A stretch of 64,000 nucleotides of DNA, taken from the NCBI GenBank assembly GCA_040878035.1, contig JBBDMX010000090.1, positions 8,023 to 72,022 on the forward strand, read 5' to 3'. Shown here in pieces: positions 54,265 through 63,092 of this stretch. Both the position numbers and the translations under genes were made by a program. Position 1 is the first letter of the stretch, and each line of letters starts with the position of its first letter. The DNA comes from JBBDMX01 sp040878035. Lineage in GTDB: Bacteria > Planctomycetota > Phycisphaerae > Phycisphaerales > Phycisphaeraceae. The notes beneath the pieces are model-generated. The model was not told where the DNA came from, made no database searches, and was given only the letters and a program-made list of their open reading frames with translations.

Positions 54265-55473
54265 ATGTACCGCAATCTGCTCTATTGCGCGTTCTTGCTC
54301 TGGGGGATCTCGCTGGTGGCGGCGGCGTTGTCGCCAGGGCTGCCGGCCGAGCCGACCGGCGACGCGCCGAGGCGCCCCGTTACGGCGAATGCGGACAAGG
54401 CCGCGCCCCGGCCCCTGATCGGCTACGCCATTAATCTCCATAATGTCCGCGACATCCAGCCGCACCTCGACGCCATCGACGAACTGGCGGACATGGGCAT
54501 CGACAGCCTCCAGGTGCTCACGCCGGTGTTCCAGACCAATGGCGCCTCGACGCGCATCGTGTTCGATCCCGACCAGGCGCCGGCGAACCAGGACATCATC
54601 CGCGTGCTGCGCCGCGCCAAAGAGCGCGGCATGACCACCGCCTTGATGCCCACTGTGCTCTTTCACCGCCCACGCGGCAACGAGTGGCGCGGCAAGATCG
54701 CACCCGACGAATGGGACGCCTGGTGGAAGAGCTACCGCCAGGTCATCAATGTCTTTGTCGACGTCGCCAACGAGGCCCAGGCCGACATGCTCTGCGTCGG
54801 CTCGGAGCTGGTCAGCACCGAGGCCCAGACCGACCGCTGGGTGGCCCTGATCGCCCACGTGCGCCAACGCTACGCCGGCCGGCTCTACTACTCGACCGTG
54901 TGGAACAGCTACCACAAGCCCCAGTTCTGGTCGCACCTGGACATGATCGGCATCTGCGCTTACTTCGACCTGACCGTCGGCGCCGACTCGGCCATTCCCG
55001 ATGCCCCTTTCCTGGCGCGACGATGGCGCGATATCCGCGAGTTGCTGCTGGCGTACGCGCGCCAGCAGCAACGCCCCCCCCCCCCCCAACGCCCCATTCT
55101 CTTTACCGAAGTCGGCTATCCCAGCCTGCCCTGGGCTCTGCGCGAACCGTACAACTACATCCTCAAGCCCGGCGTCGCCGCCCGGCACGATGTGCAGGCC
55201 ATGGGCCTGGGCTCCTTCCTGGCGGCCTGGGGCGATCTGCTGCGGCCCAAGCAACCCGCCGCCGAAAAAGAGTCGCCCCTGGCCGGCGCCTTCTTCTATT
55301 CCTGGGAACCCCGCGGCACCGGCGACGCCCGCGACTACGGCTACGGCATCAAGGGCAAACCCGCCCTGAGCGTCCTGCGCAAATGGCTCAAGCCGCCGAA
55401 TGTGAAACCGGATGTCAGCCCCGTCAGTCTCATTGGCGCAAGCACCAACCCCCGAGACGGTGCGGGCGAATGA
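54265..55473 (+). CDS. GH113-like TIM-barrel glycosidase, exported
   Basis: A 402-residue protein with an N-terminal signal anchor (LLYCAFLLWGISLVAAAL). The TIM-barrel reads GYAINLHNVRDIQPHLDAID, then LCVGSELVSTE (candidate acid/base Glu) and ILFTEVGYPS (candidate nucleophile Glu), then AFFYSWEPRG. This order matches GH113-type beta-mannanase-like proteins; the true activity is inference. A run of 14 consecutive C bases (55074-55087) encodes PPPP in the loop before the second Glu. Slippage there would knock out the catalytic C terminus. Confidence 0.7.
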   Translation: MYRNLLYCAFLLWGISLVAAALSPGLPAEPTGDAPRRPVTANADKAAPRPLIGYAINLHNVRDIQPHLDAIDELADMGIDSLQVLTPVFQTNGASTRIVFDPDQAPANQDIIRVLRRAKERGMTTALMPTVLFHRPRGNEWRGKIAPDEWDAWWKSYRQVINVFVDVANEAQADMLCVGSELVSTEAQTDRWVALIAHVRQRYAGRLYYSTVWNSYHKPQFWSHLDMIGICAYFDLTVGADSAIPDAPFLARRWRDIRELLLAYARQQQRPPPPQRPILFTEVGYPSLPWALREPYNYILKPGVAARHDVQAMGLGSFLAAWGDLLRPKQPAAEKESPLAGAFFYSWEPRGTGDARDYGYGIKGKPALSVLRKWLKPPNVKPDVSPVSLIGASTNPRDGAGE

Positions 55474-55558
55474 GATGGCGAGACGAGTGGTGAACGCGAT
55501 TACGCCGACACTGGGCCGCTTTGGGCCAAGGGTCTGGTTCGGCGCGCCGGCGAAAGAT

Positions 55559-55575
55559 GCTAAGCCGCAAGCGGC
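55559..55575. repeat. Copy of GCTAAGCCGCAAGCGGC
   Basis: Identical over 17 bases to the right arm of the inverted repeat at 52149-52190. It is a solitary half-element 27 bases before the purD start. Confidence 0.8.
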
Positions 55576-55602
55576 TGGTGACTTCCGCTATCATCGGCGG
55601 CT

Positions 55603-56901
55603 ATGTCACGCATCAATATCCTGATCATCGGCAGCGGCGGGCGCGAGCATGCCCTGGGCTGGAAACTGGCGCAATCCAAGCGTTGCGGCACGCTCTACTT
55701 CGCGCCCGGTAACGCCGGCACATCCGCCGTCGGCGTCAATGTGCCGCTCAAGGTGGACAAGGTGGACACCAAGACCGCCGACGCCATCGACTATTTCTGC
55801 CGGCAGGAGCAGATCGAGCTGATCGTCATCGGCCCGGAGGATCCGCTGGCAGAGGGTCTGGCGGACCGGTTGGTGCGGCCGGGACGGTACGTCTTTGGCC
55901 CGGTGCAGGCCGCGGCCCGACTCGAAGCCGACAAGGCCTGGTGCAAGCAGGTCATGCGTGCCGCCAGCGTGCCCACCGCCGAGGCTCGCATCTTCACCGA
56001 CGCCGACGCCGCCACCACCTACGTGCAGCAGCACGAGACGCCCGTCGTCGTCAAGGCTGCGGGCCTGGCCAAGGGCAAGGGTGTGATCGTGTGCAGCGAC
56101 GCCAACGAGGCGGCCCATGCGGTCAAGGTGGTCATGCGCGACCGTGCCTTTGGCGACGCCGGCGCCACCTGCGTCATCGAGGAACGCCTCGTCGGCCAGG
56201 AGTTGTCCGTGCTGGCGCTGGTCGATGGCCGCAACATCTTCGTGCTCGATCCGGCCCAGGATCACAAGCAGGTGGGCGAAGGCGACAGCGGCCCCAACAC
56301 CGGCGGCATGGGCTCCTACTCGCCCACGCCCCTGGTCGATGACGCCCTGATGACCCTGATCCAGCGCGAGGTGCTCGTGCCCATGGTCGATGCCCTGCGC
56401 CGCGACGGCGTCGTCTACCAGGGTGTCCTCTACGCCGGCCTCATGCTCACCGCCGGCGGACCCAAGGTGCTTGAGTTCAACTGCCGCTTCGGCGACCCCG
56501 AAACCCAGGCCCTCATGATGCGCCTCCGCGGCGACCTGGTGGACATCATGATCGCCACCTGCATCGGCAAACTCGATGAAGTGGACCTGTCCTGGGACCC
56601 GCGCCACTGTTGCTGCGTGGTCATGGCTAGCGGCGGCTACCCCGGCGACTACGAAAAGGGCAAGCCCATATCCGGCCTCGACGCCGCCGCGGCCATGGAG
56701 GGCGTCCAAGTCTTCCACGCCGGCACCAGCCGCAACAGGCAAGGCCAAATCGTCACCGCGGGCGGCCGCGTGCTGGCCGTCTGCGCCATGGGCGACAGCC
56801 TGAAGGCCGCCCAGCAACGCGCCAACGCCGCGTGTGCCGCGATCCACTTCGACGGCGCCCACTACCGCAAGGACATTGGATTCCGGGTGATGACGAAGTG
56901 A
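55603..56901 (+). CDS. purD: Phosphoribosylamine-glycine ligase
   Basis: A 432-residue ATP-grasp enzyme. ILIIGSGGREHALGWKL at the N terminus, VVVKAAGLAKGKGV (ATP-binding), DHKQVGEGDSGPNTGGMGSY and EFNCRFGDPETQ are all intact. It joins phosphoribosylamine and glycine to give GAR in purine synthesis. No other purine gene is adjacent. Confidence 0.95.
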   Translation: MSRINILIIGSGGREHALGWKLAQSKRCGTLYFAPGNAGTSAVGVNVPLKVDKVDTKTADAIDYFCRQEQIELIVIGPEDPLAEGLADRLVRPGRYVFGPVQAAARLEADKAWCKQVMRAASVPTAEARIFTDADAATTYVQQHETPVVVKAAGLAKGKGVIVCSDANEAAHAVKVVMRDRAFGDAGATCVIEERLVGQELSVLALVDGRNIFVLDPAQDHKQVGEGDSGPNTGGMGSYSPTPLVDDALMTLIQREVLVPMVDALRRDGVVYQGVLYAGLMLTAGGPKVLEFNCRFGDPETQALMMRLRGDLVDIMIATCIGKLDEVDLSWDPRHCCCVVMASGGYPGDYEKGKPISGLDAAAAMEGVQVFHAGTSRNRQGQIVTAGGRVLAVCAMGDSLKAAQQRANAACAAIHFDGAHYRKDIGFRVMTK

Positions 56902-56926
56902 CGCCGAAAAGCTAGGATCAACCAAC

Positions 56927-57163
56927 ATGAAAACCTTGGCTGTCGAACTCATCGAAGACGAAGAACTCGGCGGATTCACCGCCCGCCTGCCGGACATCCC
57001 CGCCTACGGCGAGGGCGAGACTGAGGAAGAGGCCATCAACGACCTGAAGGAAGCCCTCCGCAGCTACATCGAGGTCTTCGGCATGGACGATGCGATGGGA
57101 CGGTTGCACACGGTCTTTGACATGATGCCTGTCCCGCCATTGCCCAAAGGGGCCTTCCCTTGA
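56927..57163 (+). CDS. HicB-like antitoxin-type protein
   Basis: A 78-residue protein starting MKTLAVELIEDEELGGFTAR. The pattern GGFTARLPDIPAYGEGETEEEA is the HicB fold with its conserved glycine and glutamate block. No HicA is adjacent. Instead the stop overlaps the start of a truncated AbiEii-like frame, so its natural partner may have been that protein. Confidence 0.75.
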   Translation: MKTLAVELIEDEELGGFTARLPDIPAYGEGETEEEAINDLKEALRSYIEVFGMDDAMGRLHTVFDMMPVPPLPKGAFP

Positions 57164-57294
57164 GCACCTTCGCGCCCAAGCTCGAAATGTTGCCGCCCAG
57201 CCAGCGGGAGGTGTGGGCGCGTCCGCGCCACGTGCCGGCCAGCTTCGTGCTTTACGACGATACGGCCGAGCGGATGGATGACTCTGGTGTGTAG
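57160..57294 (+). pseudogene. AbiEii-type nucleotidyltransferase toxin, N-terminal remnant
   Basis: A TTG start overlapping the previous stop (TTGA) opens a 44-residue frame: KLEMLPPSQREVWAR, then VPASFVLYDDTAER. This matches the beginning of AbiEii/AbiGii-type (DUF1814) proteins, where FVLYGGTALALR would follow. The two glycines are replaced by Asp and the rest of the gene is missing. It ends beside a word-repeat array. Confidence 0.5.
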
Positions 57295-57302
57295 AGGCCG
57301 TG

Positions 57303-57410
57303 ATCCCTCGGAATCCGGAATCCGGACGCCGGACCCCGGACCCCCGGACCCCCGGACCCCCGGACCCCCGGACCTCGGACCCCGGACTCCCGACTCCGGT
57401 CTGCGGACCT
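57303..57410. repeat. CCGGACCCCCGGAC word repeat
   Basis: About twelve imperfect units of CCGGAC or GGACCCC, starting with GGAATCCGGAATCCGGACG. The rest of the gap to 57610 holds no gene that I can recognise. Confidence 0.75.
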
Positions 57411-57610
57411 TGGAATCGTATCAAGCAGCGGGGTCTTTTGGCCGATATCAGTGCCTACGGTCGTGCTATGGAAACGTCGCCCCCGAACCCGGGCGCGGCC
57501 AACGGACCGGAAAGGGTTGCCCGATGGAAGTCCGGGGGTCGTCTAGAGCATGCCATCCGGGGGCCGAGAGGGAGGTCGCTTATGCGCATCGCTTGGGAGG
57601 GGTTCTGCCA

Positions 57611-59107
57611 ATGAATCAGGAACTGCTAGAGCAGGTGCTTCGCTCGCCGAGGTTGCCGAGTCTGCCGACCATCGCTCTGGAGGTGATCGAGCTGGTCCAG
57701 CAGAAGGACGTCAACATCAAACAGATCGCCAACACGATCAGTCATGATCCGGCATTGGCGACCAAGATTCTGCGCACGGTCAATTCCAGTTTCTATGGCC
57801 AGACGCAGACCATCAGCACCATCACGCACGCCCTGGTGATCCTGGGGCTCAACAGCGTCAAGACGCTGGCGCTGGGCTTTTCGCTGGTGAGCAATCTCAA
57901 GGATTCGGGCGCTGGCGGCGACTTTGATCACGTGACCTTCTGGAAGCGCAGTCTGCTCACCGCGGTGGCGGGGCGCTCGCTGGCCAGGGAATTTGGCGTG
58001 CTCCAGCAGGAAGAGGCGTTCCTGGGCGGTCTGCTCCAGGACTTGGGCGTGCTGGCGATGGCGCAGGCGCTGGGGCCCAAGTACACGCAGATCGTCGCCG
58101 AAGCCGCCGAGGACCATTCGGCCCTGGGCGCGCTGGAGCGCGACCAGTTGGGTGCGGACCACGCGGAGGTGGGCGCGGCGCTGGCGGAGGCGTGGAAGCT
58201 GCCGCCGGTGCTGGCGATTCCCATTCGCTACCACGAGTCACCCGACGCCGCGCCGTCGGAGATCCAGCCGATCGTGCGCTGCGTGGCCCTGGGCAACCGC
58301 GTCGCCGATGTGTTCATCACGGAGAATCCCGCCGCGCTGGAGCAGTATTACCATGACGCGGCCGAGTGGTTTGGCGTTACGCGGGAGCGCGCCGAGCCAA
58401 TCCTGGAGCGGATTCATACCAACACGGTGGAGATGCACCGGCTCTTCAACCTGCCGATGGACTCGCTGGGCAACGCCCAGGACATCCTGGCCCGCGCTAA
58501 TGACGCGCTGCTGAACCTGAGCCTCCAGCAGGCGCAGAAGTCCACCGAACTGGAGGAGCGCAATCGCCTGCTGGCTGAGGAGGCGATCACCGATTCGCTC
58601 ACCGGCGTGGCCAATCGCCGGAAGTTCAACGAGTCGATGGCGCAGGAGTTCGCCGCCGCGCACGCCACGGGCAAGCCGCTCACGATCCTGTTTTTCGATG
58701 CCGATCACTTCAAGAAGTTCAACGATACCTACGGGCACCAGATCGGCGACCGGGTGCTGGTGGAACTGGCGCAGATGCTCAAGAAAGCGGCGCCGACGGG
58801 GCTGGTGGCGCGATACGGCGGCGAGGAGTTCGCCATCGTTGTGCCCGCTACCGATCGGGTGACCGGCGCTGCGCTGGCGGAAAGAATCCGTGCGCTGGTG
58901 GCGGCGACGCCCATCGTCACCGACGACGGGCAGAGCCTCTCCATTACGGTGAGCATCGGCGTGGCGACGTACTGCGGGGACATCTTCGAGCGCGTGGAGC
59001 AGTTGCTTAAGGCTGCCGACCAGGGCGTCTACGCCGCCAAGGCGGCGGGGCGCAACTGTGTCCGTGTGTTCACGCCGCGCCTCGCCAAGACGGCGACCGC
59101 CGCGTGA
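57611..59107 (+). CDS. HDOD-GGDEF protein (diguanylate cyclase)
   Basis: A 498-residue protein. The N-terminal HDOD domain (about 15-215) begins LPSLPTIALEVIELVQQ, with SHDPALATKILRTVNSSFYG. A helical linker with coiled-coil character (QAQKSTELEERNRLL) leads to the GGDEF domain (about 335-490). That domain has DSLTGVANRRKF and an intact active site RYGGEEFAIV. The allosteric RxxD site five residues upstream is absent, so product inhibition by that route is not expected. GGGAGG lies about ten bases before the ATG. Confidence 0.9.
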   Translation: MNQELLEQVLRSPRLPSLPTIALEVIELVQQKDVNIKQIANTISHDPALATKILRTVNSSFYGQTQTISTITHALVILGLNSVKTLALGFSLVSNLKDSGAGGDFDHVTFWKRSLLTAVAGRSLAREFGVLQQEEAFLGGLLQDLGVLAMAQALGPKYTQIVAEAAEDHSALGALERDQLGADHAEVGAALAEAWKLPPVLAIPIRYHESPDAAPSEIQPIVRCVALGNRVADVFITENPAALEQYYHDAAEWFGVTRERAEPILERIHTNTVEMHRLFNLPMDSLGNAQDILARANDALLNLSLQQAQKSTELEERNRLLAEEAITDSLTGVANRRKFNESMAQEFAAAHATGKPLTILFFDADHFKKFNDTYGHQIGDRVLVELAQMLKKAAPTGLVARYGGEEFAIVVPATDRVTGAALAERIRALVAATPIVTDDGQSLSITVSIGVATYCGDIFERVEQLLKAADQGVYAAKAAGRNCVRVFTPRLAKTATAA

Positions 59108-59119
59108 AGGTTCGGATCA

Positions 59120-59190
59120 GAGCCGCGCGGCGTTAGCCCGCGGTACCAAGTCGTTGCACGCCCGATCCGCGGACTTGCGCCGCGCGGCTC
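59120..59190. repeat. 71-bp inverted repeat GAGCCGCGCGGCG...
   Basis: GAGCCGCGCGGCG, four bases, then CCCGCGG on the left is answered by CCGCGG, five bases, then CGCCGCGCGGCTC on the right. It occupies the gap between the convergent GGDEF and lipoprotein genes, so it may serve both as a terminator. Confidence 0.8.
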
Positions 59191-59219
59191 CGTGGATGAG
59201 CCGCATCGGCGCTCACTTC

Positions 59220-59855
59220 TCACCGTTCCGTTGCGCCGACAGGTCGGCGCAAGGTGATGAGCATGCGCAGCAGTTCCTGTGCCGCCGGCGAAGTCCGCGG
59301 CGTAAGCACCAGGGGGTGCGTCTGCCCGGCTGCGTGAATCCAGATGAGATAGGTCAGCGACGACTCCATGGCGAGTTGATCTTCCTGCGTGATCGGGCCG
59401 GTCGCTGGTTGGGTGGTCAACCGCGTGGCGGGTTGCGTGGCGGGCGCCGAGCCAAACTCCCGCGGCGGGGTGGTGACCGCTTGCGCCAGCAACTCCGGCT
59501 GCGAGGGCAGATCCAGCAGGCCGCTGGCGTCAATGTGCCGCCAGACCGCGGCGTATTCGGCGGGCAGAACCACCCGCGTCAACAGCGGGGAGCGGTCAAA
59601 GTCGGCGCCCTGGCCGACGGCGACCCGCAAGTGGCGGTCGGGCAGCAGAATGCTCTGCGAACTGTGATCCACGCCCTCCTCGTCCATGCCCTGCACGTTA
59701 AAAACGAGCTGGAAGTCGGGCGGTGCCTCGGCTTGCCTGACCCGCGAGTCCAGCGCGGGATTCACGCAGCCGGCCGAGAGAGCGACGAGCAGCGTGAGGC
59801 CGATTGCGGTTGTTCGTTCGATGATGCGCACCTGGCGTCTCCAGCATCTGTTCAT
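59220..59855 (-). CDS. Lipoprotein, unknown function
   Basis: A 211-residue protein. The start MNRCWRRQ precedes a signal sequence ending in LSAGC (lipobox). The mature part has VWRHIDASGLLDLPSQPELL and a short TQPAT repeat (three copies near residue 140) before the C-terminal beta segment. No family is recognised. An earlier ATG 45 bases upstream would lengthen the leader and is less likely. Confidence 0.7.
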   Translation of the reverse strand: MNRCWRRQVRIIERTTAIGLTLLVALSAGCVNPALDSRVRQAEAPPDFQLVFNVQGMDEEGVDHSSQSILLPDRHLRVAVGQGADFDRSPLLTRVVLPAEYAAVWRHIDASGLLDLPSQPELLAQAVTTPPREFGSAPATQPATRLTTQPATGPITQEDQLAMESSLTYLIWIHAAGQTHPLVLTPRTSPAAQELLRMLITLRRPVGATER

Positions 59856-59927
59856 AAGAGCACTCGTCCAACCGTCCAGTGTAACACCATTTGCTGCCAC
59901 TCCGCAGATTGCTACCCTCTTACGACC

Positions 59928-61970
59928 ATGAAGATCAGCCTTGCCTGGCTAAATACTTACCTGGAGAAACCCGTCACGGCGGATCAGGCCGAAGACCTGC
60001 TGACCGGCGTGGGGTTTCCCATCGAGTCGCGCCAGGCAACGGCCGGCGGCGACATGGTCCTGGATGTCGAGGTGACCAGCAATCGCGGCGACTGCCTGTC
60101 GCACCTGGGGGTGGCCCGGGAAGTCGCCGCCGCGGCGGGGATGGGCGTCAAGCTGATTGACGACGCGTTATCCGTCGTCGCCGATACCGCACCGGTCGAG
60201 TCACTGACCAGCGTCACCGTGGAAGAGCCGAGCCTGTGCCCGCTCTACACGGCGCGGGTGATTCGTGGCGTGAAGGTCGGCCCCAGCCCAGCATGGTTGG
60301 TCGAACGCCTGGCGGCCGTCGGCGTGCGCAGCGTGAACAACGTCGTGGACGTGACCAACTTCGTCCTGCTCGAATTCGGCCAGCCGTTACACGCCTTTGA
60401 CATGGCCCGGCTGGGGCAAGGGCGCATCGTCGTGCGGCCGGCGCGCGAGGGTGAACCGTTCACCGCCATCGACGGCACGAAGCATCAGCTCAAGCTGGGC
60501 ATGCTGGTGATCGCCGATGCGCACAAGGCGGTGGCCATCGCCGGTGTGATGGGGGGCTTGGACAGCGAGGTGTCGCCGCGCACGGTGGACATTCTGCTCG
60601 AGTCGGCGATCTTTGCGCCCATGACCGTGCGGCAGACCAGCCGGTCGCTGCGTCTGGCCAGCGACTCGAGCTATCGCTTTGAGCGTGGGGTGGATCCGCT
60701 GGGGGTGGAGCGCGCCAGCCGGCGTGCTGCGCAGCTTATGGTGGAAGTGGCGGGGGGCCGGATCGCCCAGGGTGTGACACGCATTGGCGAGCCGGAGCCG
60801 GCGTCGCGGCGCATCACGATGCGTGCGTCGCGCTGCACCGCGCTGTTGGGTTACGACCTGCCACCGGGGCGCATGATGCAACTGTTCACGCAACTGGGGC
60901 TGTCGCCCAGCGCGGATGATGAATCCGACGACATCATCTGCCAGGCGCCGACGTACCGATTGGATTTGCACCGCGAGGTGGACCTGATCGAGGAGATCGG
61001 CCGACTCAACGGTTACGACGCCTGCCAGGTGGCGGCCCGCATTGCCATCGTGCCGCGTGGCGTGCAGGCGGAGGTGGCCGCGGCGCGGCGCCTGCGCGAG
61101 GTGATGACTGCCCACGGCTACTGCGAGACGGTGACGTTCAGCTTCGTCCAACCGCGTCAGGGCGAGCTGTTTGTGCCCGCCGGCACGCAGCCGGTGATGA
61201 TGGACGACGAGCGGCGCAAGAAGGAGCCGATGCTTCGGCCGTCGCTGTTGCCGAGCCTGCTGGCGTGCCGCAAGGCCAACCAGGACGCGGGCAACAGCGG
61301 CGTGCGGCTGTTTGAGACGGCGGCGACGTGGGGCAGGCGCGGCCCAGCCATTGATGAAACGCGCCGGCTGGCGCTGTTGATGGACGTGCGGGAAGACGGC
61401 GCCTCGGCAAGTGCGGAGCAGAGCCTGCGCGAGCTGCGCGGCACGGTCAATGAGTTGTGCCAGCGGCTGGCGGGGGTCGAGGTCACGTTTGAGCCGGTGG
61501 AAGTGCCGTACCTGGTGAATGCCGCGGCGGTGCGCCTGCGTGGGGAAACGTTGGGCGTGGTCGGGCAGGTGTCGGCGCAGGTGCTTAAGACGTTTGAATT
61601 GCTGGCGCCGGTAGCGGTGGGGGAGTTGGAGCTGGCGCCATTGCTATCGGCCTACCCGCCCAAGCGCATGACGCAGGCCCTGGCGCGGTTCCCGGCGATC
61701 GAGCGCGATCTGTCGGTGGTGGTGGACGAAGCGGTGTCGTGGAGCCGCATCACCGCCGCGGTTGCCGCCGTGCAGGCGGCGTTGCTGGAGGAAGTTCGCT
61801 TTGTGACGATGTATCGCGGTAAGCCCGTGCCCGCGGGGCAGAAGAGCGTGACGATGCGGCTGGTGTTCCGCGACCCGCAGGCGACGCTGCGGCACGAGCA
61901 GGTTGACCCGCAGGTGGCCGCGGTGGTCGAACGACTGGGGCAGGCGTTGGGCGCACAGTTACGCGCCTAG
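59928..61970 (+). CDS. pheT: Phenylalanyl-tRNA synthetase beta subunit, short form
   Basis: A 680-residue protein starting MKISLAWLNTYLEKPV. DVEVTSNRGDCLSHLGVARE follows only about 45 residues in. The EMAPII-like tRNA-binding domain normally inserted there is absent, which explains the length of 680 instead of about 800. B3/4 (SVNNVVDVTNFV, LAIAGVMGG type), B5 (residues about 285-360) and the catalytic-like core are present. The C-terminal FDX-ACB domain (RFPAIERDLSVVV) is also present. A long in-frame upstream extension is antisense to the lipoprotein gene and not real. Confidence 0.93.
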   Translation: MKISLAWLNTYLEKPVTADQAEDLLTGVGFPIESRQATAGGDMVLDVEVTSNRGDCLSHLGVAREVAAAAGMGVKLIDDALSVVADTAPVESLTSVTVEEPSLCPLYTARVIRGVKVGPSPAWLVERLAAVGVRSVNNVVDVTNFVLLEFGQPLHAFDMARLGQGRIVVRPAREGEPFTAIDGTKHQLKLGMLVIADAHKAVAIAGVMGGLDSEVSPRTVDILLESAIFAPMTVRQTSRSLRLASDSSYRFERGVDPLGVERASRRAAQLMVEVAGGRIAQGVTRIGEPEPASRRITMRASRCTALLGYDLPPGRMMQLFTQLGLSPSADDESDDIICQAPTYRLDLHREVDLIEEIGRLNGYDACQVAARIAIVPRGVQAEVAAARRLREVMTAHGYCETVTFSFVQPRQGELFVPAGTQPVMMDDERRKKEPMLRPSLLPSLLACRKANQDAGNSGVRLFETAATWGRRGPAIDETRRLALLMDVREDGASASAEQSLRELRGTVNELCQRLAGVEVTFEPVEVPYLVNAAAVRLRGETLGVVGQVSAQVLKTFELLAPVAVGELELAPLLSAYPPKRMTQALARFPAIERDLSVVVDEAVSWSRITAAVAAVQAALLEEVRFVTMYRGKPVPAGQKSVTMRLVFRDPQATLRHEQVDPQVAAVVERLGQALGAQLRA

Positions 61971-61976
61971 AGAGTG

Positions 61977-63035
61977 ATGATCAGTATGAGCGAAGATTCA
62001 TCCAAATCGCGTGTTGTGGTGGTCGGCTGTGGGTCGATGGCTAATGCCTGGGTGAAGCTGGCGCTGGCCATGGAGGAGGTGGAACTGGTTGGGCTGGTGG
62101 ACCTGAATCGGGCCGCCGCCGAGGCTATGGCACAGCGTCATAACCAGCCGGTGTCGCTGGTGTTTGACAGCCTGGATGCGGCGCTGGCGTCGGCGCGACC
62201 GGACATCGTGTTTGACGTGACCGTGCCGGCGGCGCATGACAAGGTGACCATCACCGCCTTGCGCGGCGGATGCCACGTGCTGGGCGAAAAGCCCATGAGC
62301 GACACCCTGGACAAAGCACGCAAGATGGTCGCGGCGGCGAAGGAGTCGGGCAAACTCTACGCGGTGACGCAGACCCGCCGCCCCAACTCGGCGCTGCACA
62401 CCGCCATCAGCGCGCTGCGCCAGGGCGCCATCGGCCAACTCGAGGAAATCCACAGCGATTTCTACATCGGCGCCCACTTCGGCGGCTTCCGCGATGAGAT
62501 GGACTACCCGCTGATCCTCGACATGGCGATCCACACTTTCGATAACGCCCGGCAGATTGCCGACGCCGATCCAGTGAGTGTTTATTGCCACTCGTGGAAT
62601 CCACCGCATTCGTGGTACAAGGGCGATGCCTCGGCCCTGTGCGTCTTCGACATGGCCGATGCCGACGGCAACCGCATCGTCTACACCTATCGCGGGTCGT
62701 GGTGCAACGAGGGGATGCAGACAAGCTGGAACGCCGACTGGCGCATCGTGGGCAGCAAGGGCACACTGCGCTGGGACGGCGAACAGACGGTGCGCGCCGA
62801 GGCGGTCAAGGCCGACGGCAAGCACGGGTTCAACAGTGAGATGGCCGCGGCGCCGATCGAGCCGGTGGCGCTGCCCTACACGGGCCACGAAGCGATGCTG
62901 CGTGATTTTGTGCACGCGGTGCGCAACGGCGGCACGCCGATGTGCCCTTGCCAGGACAACATCAAGAGCCTGGCCATGGTGCTGGCGGCGGTCCAAAGCG
63001 CCAAGTCGGGCCAGCGCGTGGCTGTGCAATGGTGA
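61977..63035 (+). CDS. Gfo/Idh/MocA family oxidoreductase
   Basis: About 350 residues. VVVVGCGSMANAW is the Rossmann loop, GEKPMSDTLDKARK the EKP lysine block, and LILDMAIHTFDNARQI the histidine block of the C-terminal domain. The start is one of three closely spaced codons (GTG 61974, ATG 61977, ATG 61986); the ATG at 61986 gives the shortest leader. It follows pheT by a few bases but is unrelated in function. It probably acts with the carbohydrate enzymes nearby. Confidence 0.87.
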   Translation: MISMSEDSSKSRVVVVGCGSMANAWVKLALAMEEVELVGLVDLNRAAAEAMAQRHNQPVSLVFDSLDAALASARPDIVFDVTVPAAHDKVTITALRGGCHVLGEKPMSDTLDKARKMVAAAKESGKLYAVTQTRRPNSALHTAISALRQGAIGQLEEIHSDFYIGAHFGGFRDEMDYPLILDMAIHTFDNARQIADADPVSVYCHSWNPPHSWYKGDASALCVFDMADADGNRIVYTYRGSWCNEGMQTSWNADWRIVGSKGTLRWDGEQTVRAEAVKADGKHGFNSEMAAAPIEPVALPYTGHEAMLRDFVHAVRNGGTPMCPCQDNIKSLAMVLAAVQSAKSGQRVAVQW

Positions 63036-63092
63036 GTGCGCCAAGACCTGCCGCGCCACCCATCGGTTCACGCCATCGCCATGATGCCCGAA

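Noticed and set aside
55606..56997. Minus-strand frame opposite purD
   Set aside because: purD is unambiguous; the antisense product has no motif.
57430..57610. c-di-GMP riboswitch in the leader of the HDOD-GGDEF gene
   Set aside because: No conserved GEMM core could be aligned by eye, although the region is GC-rich and structured.
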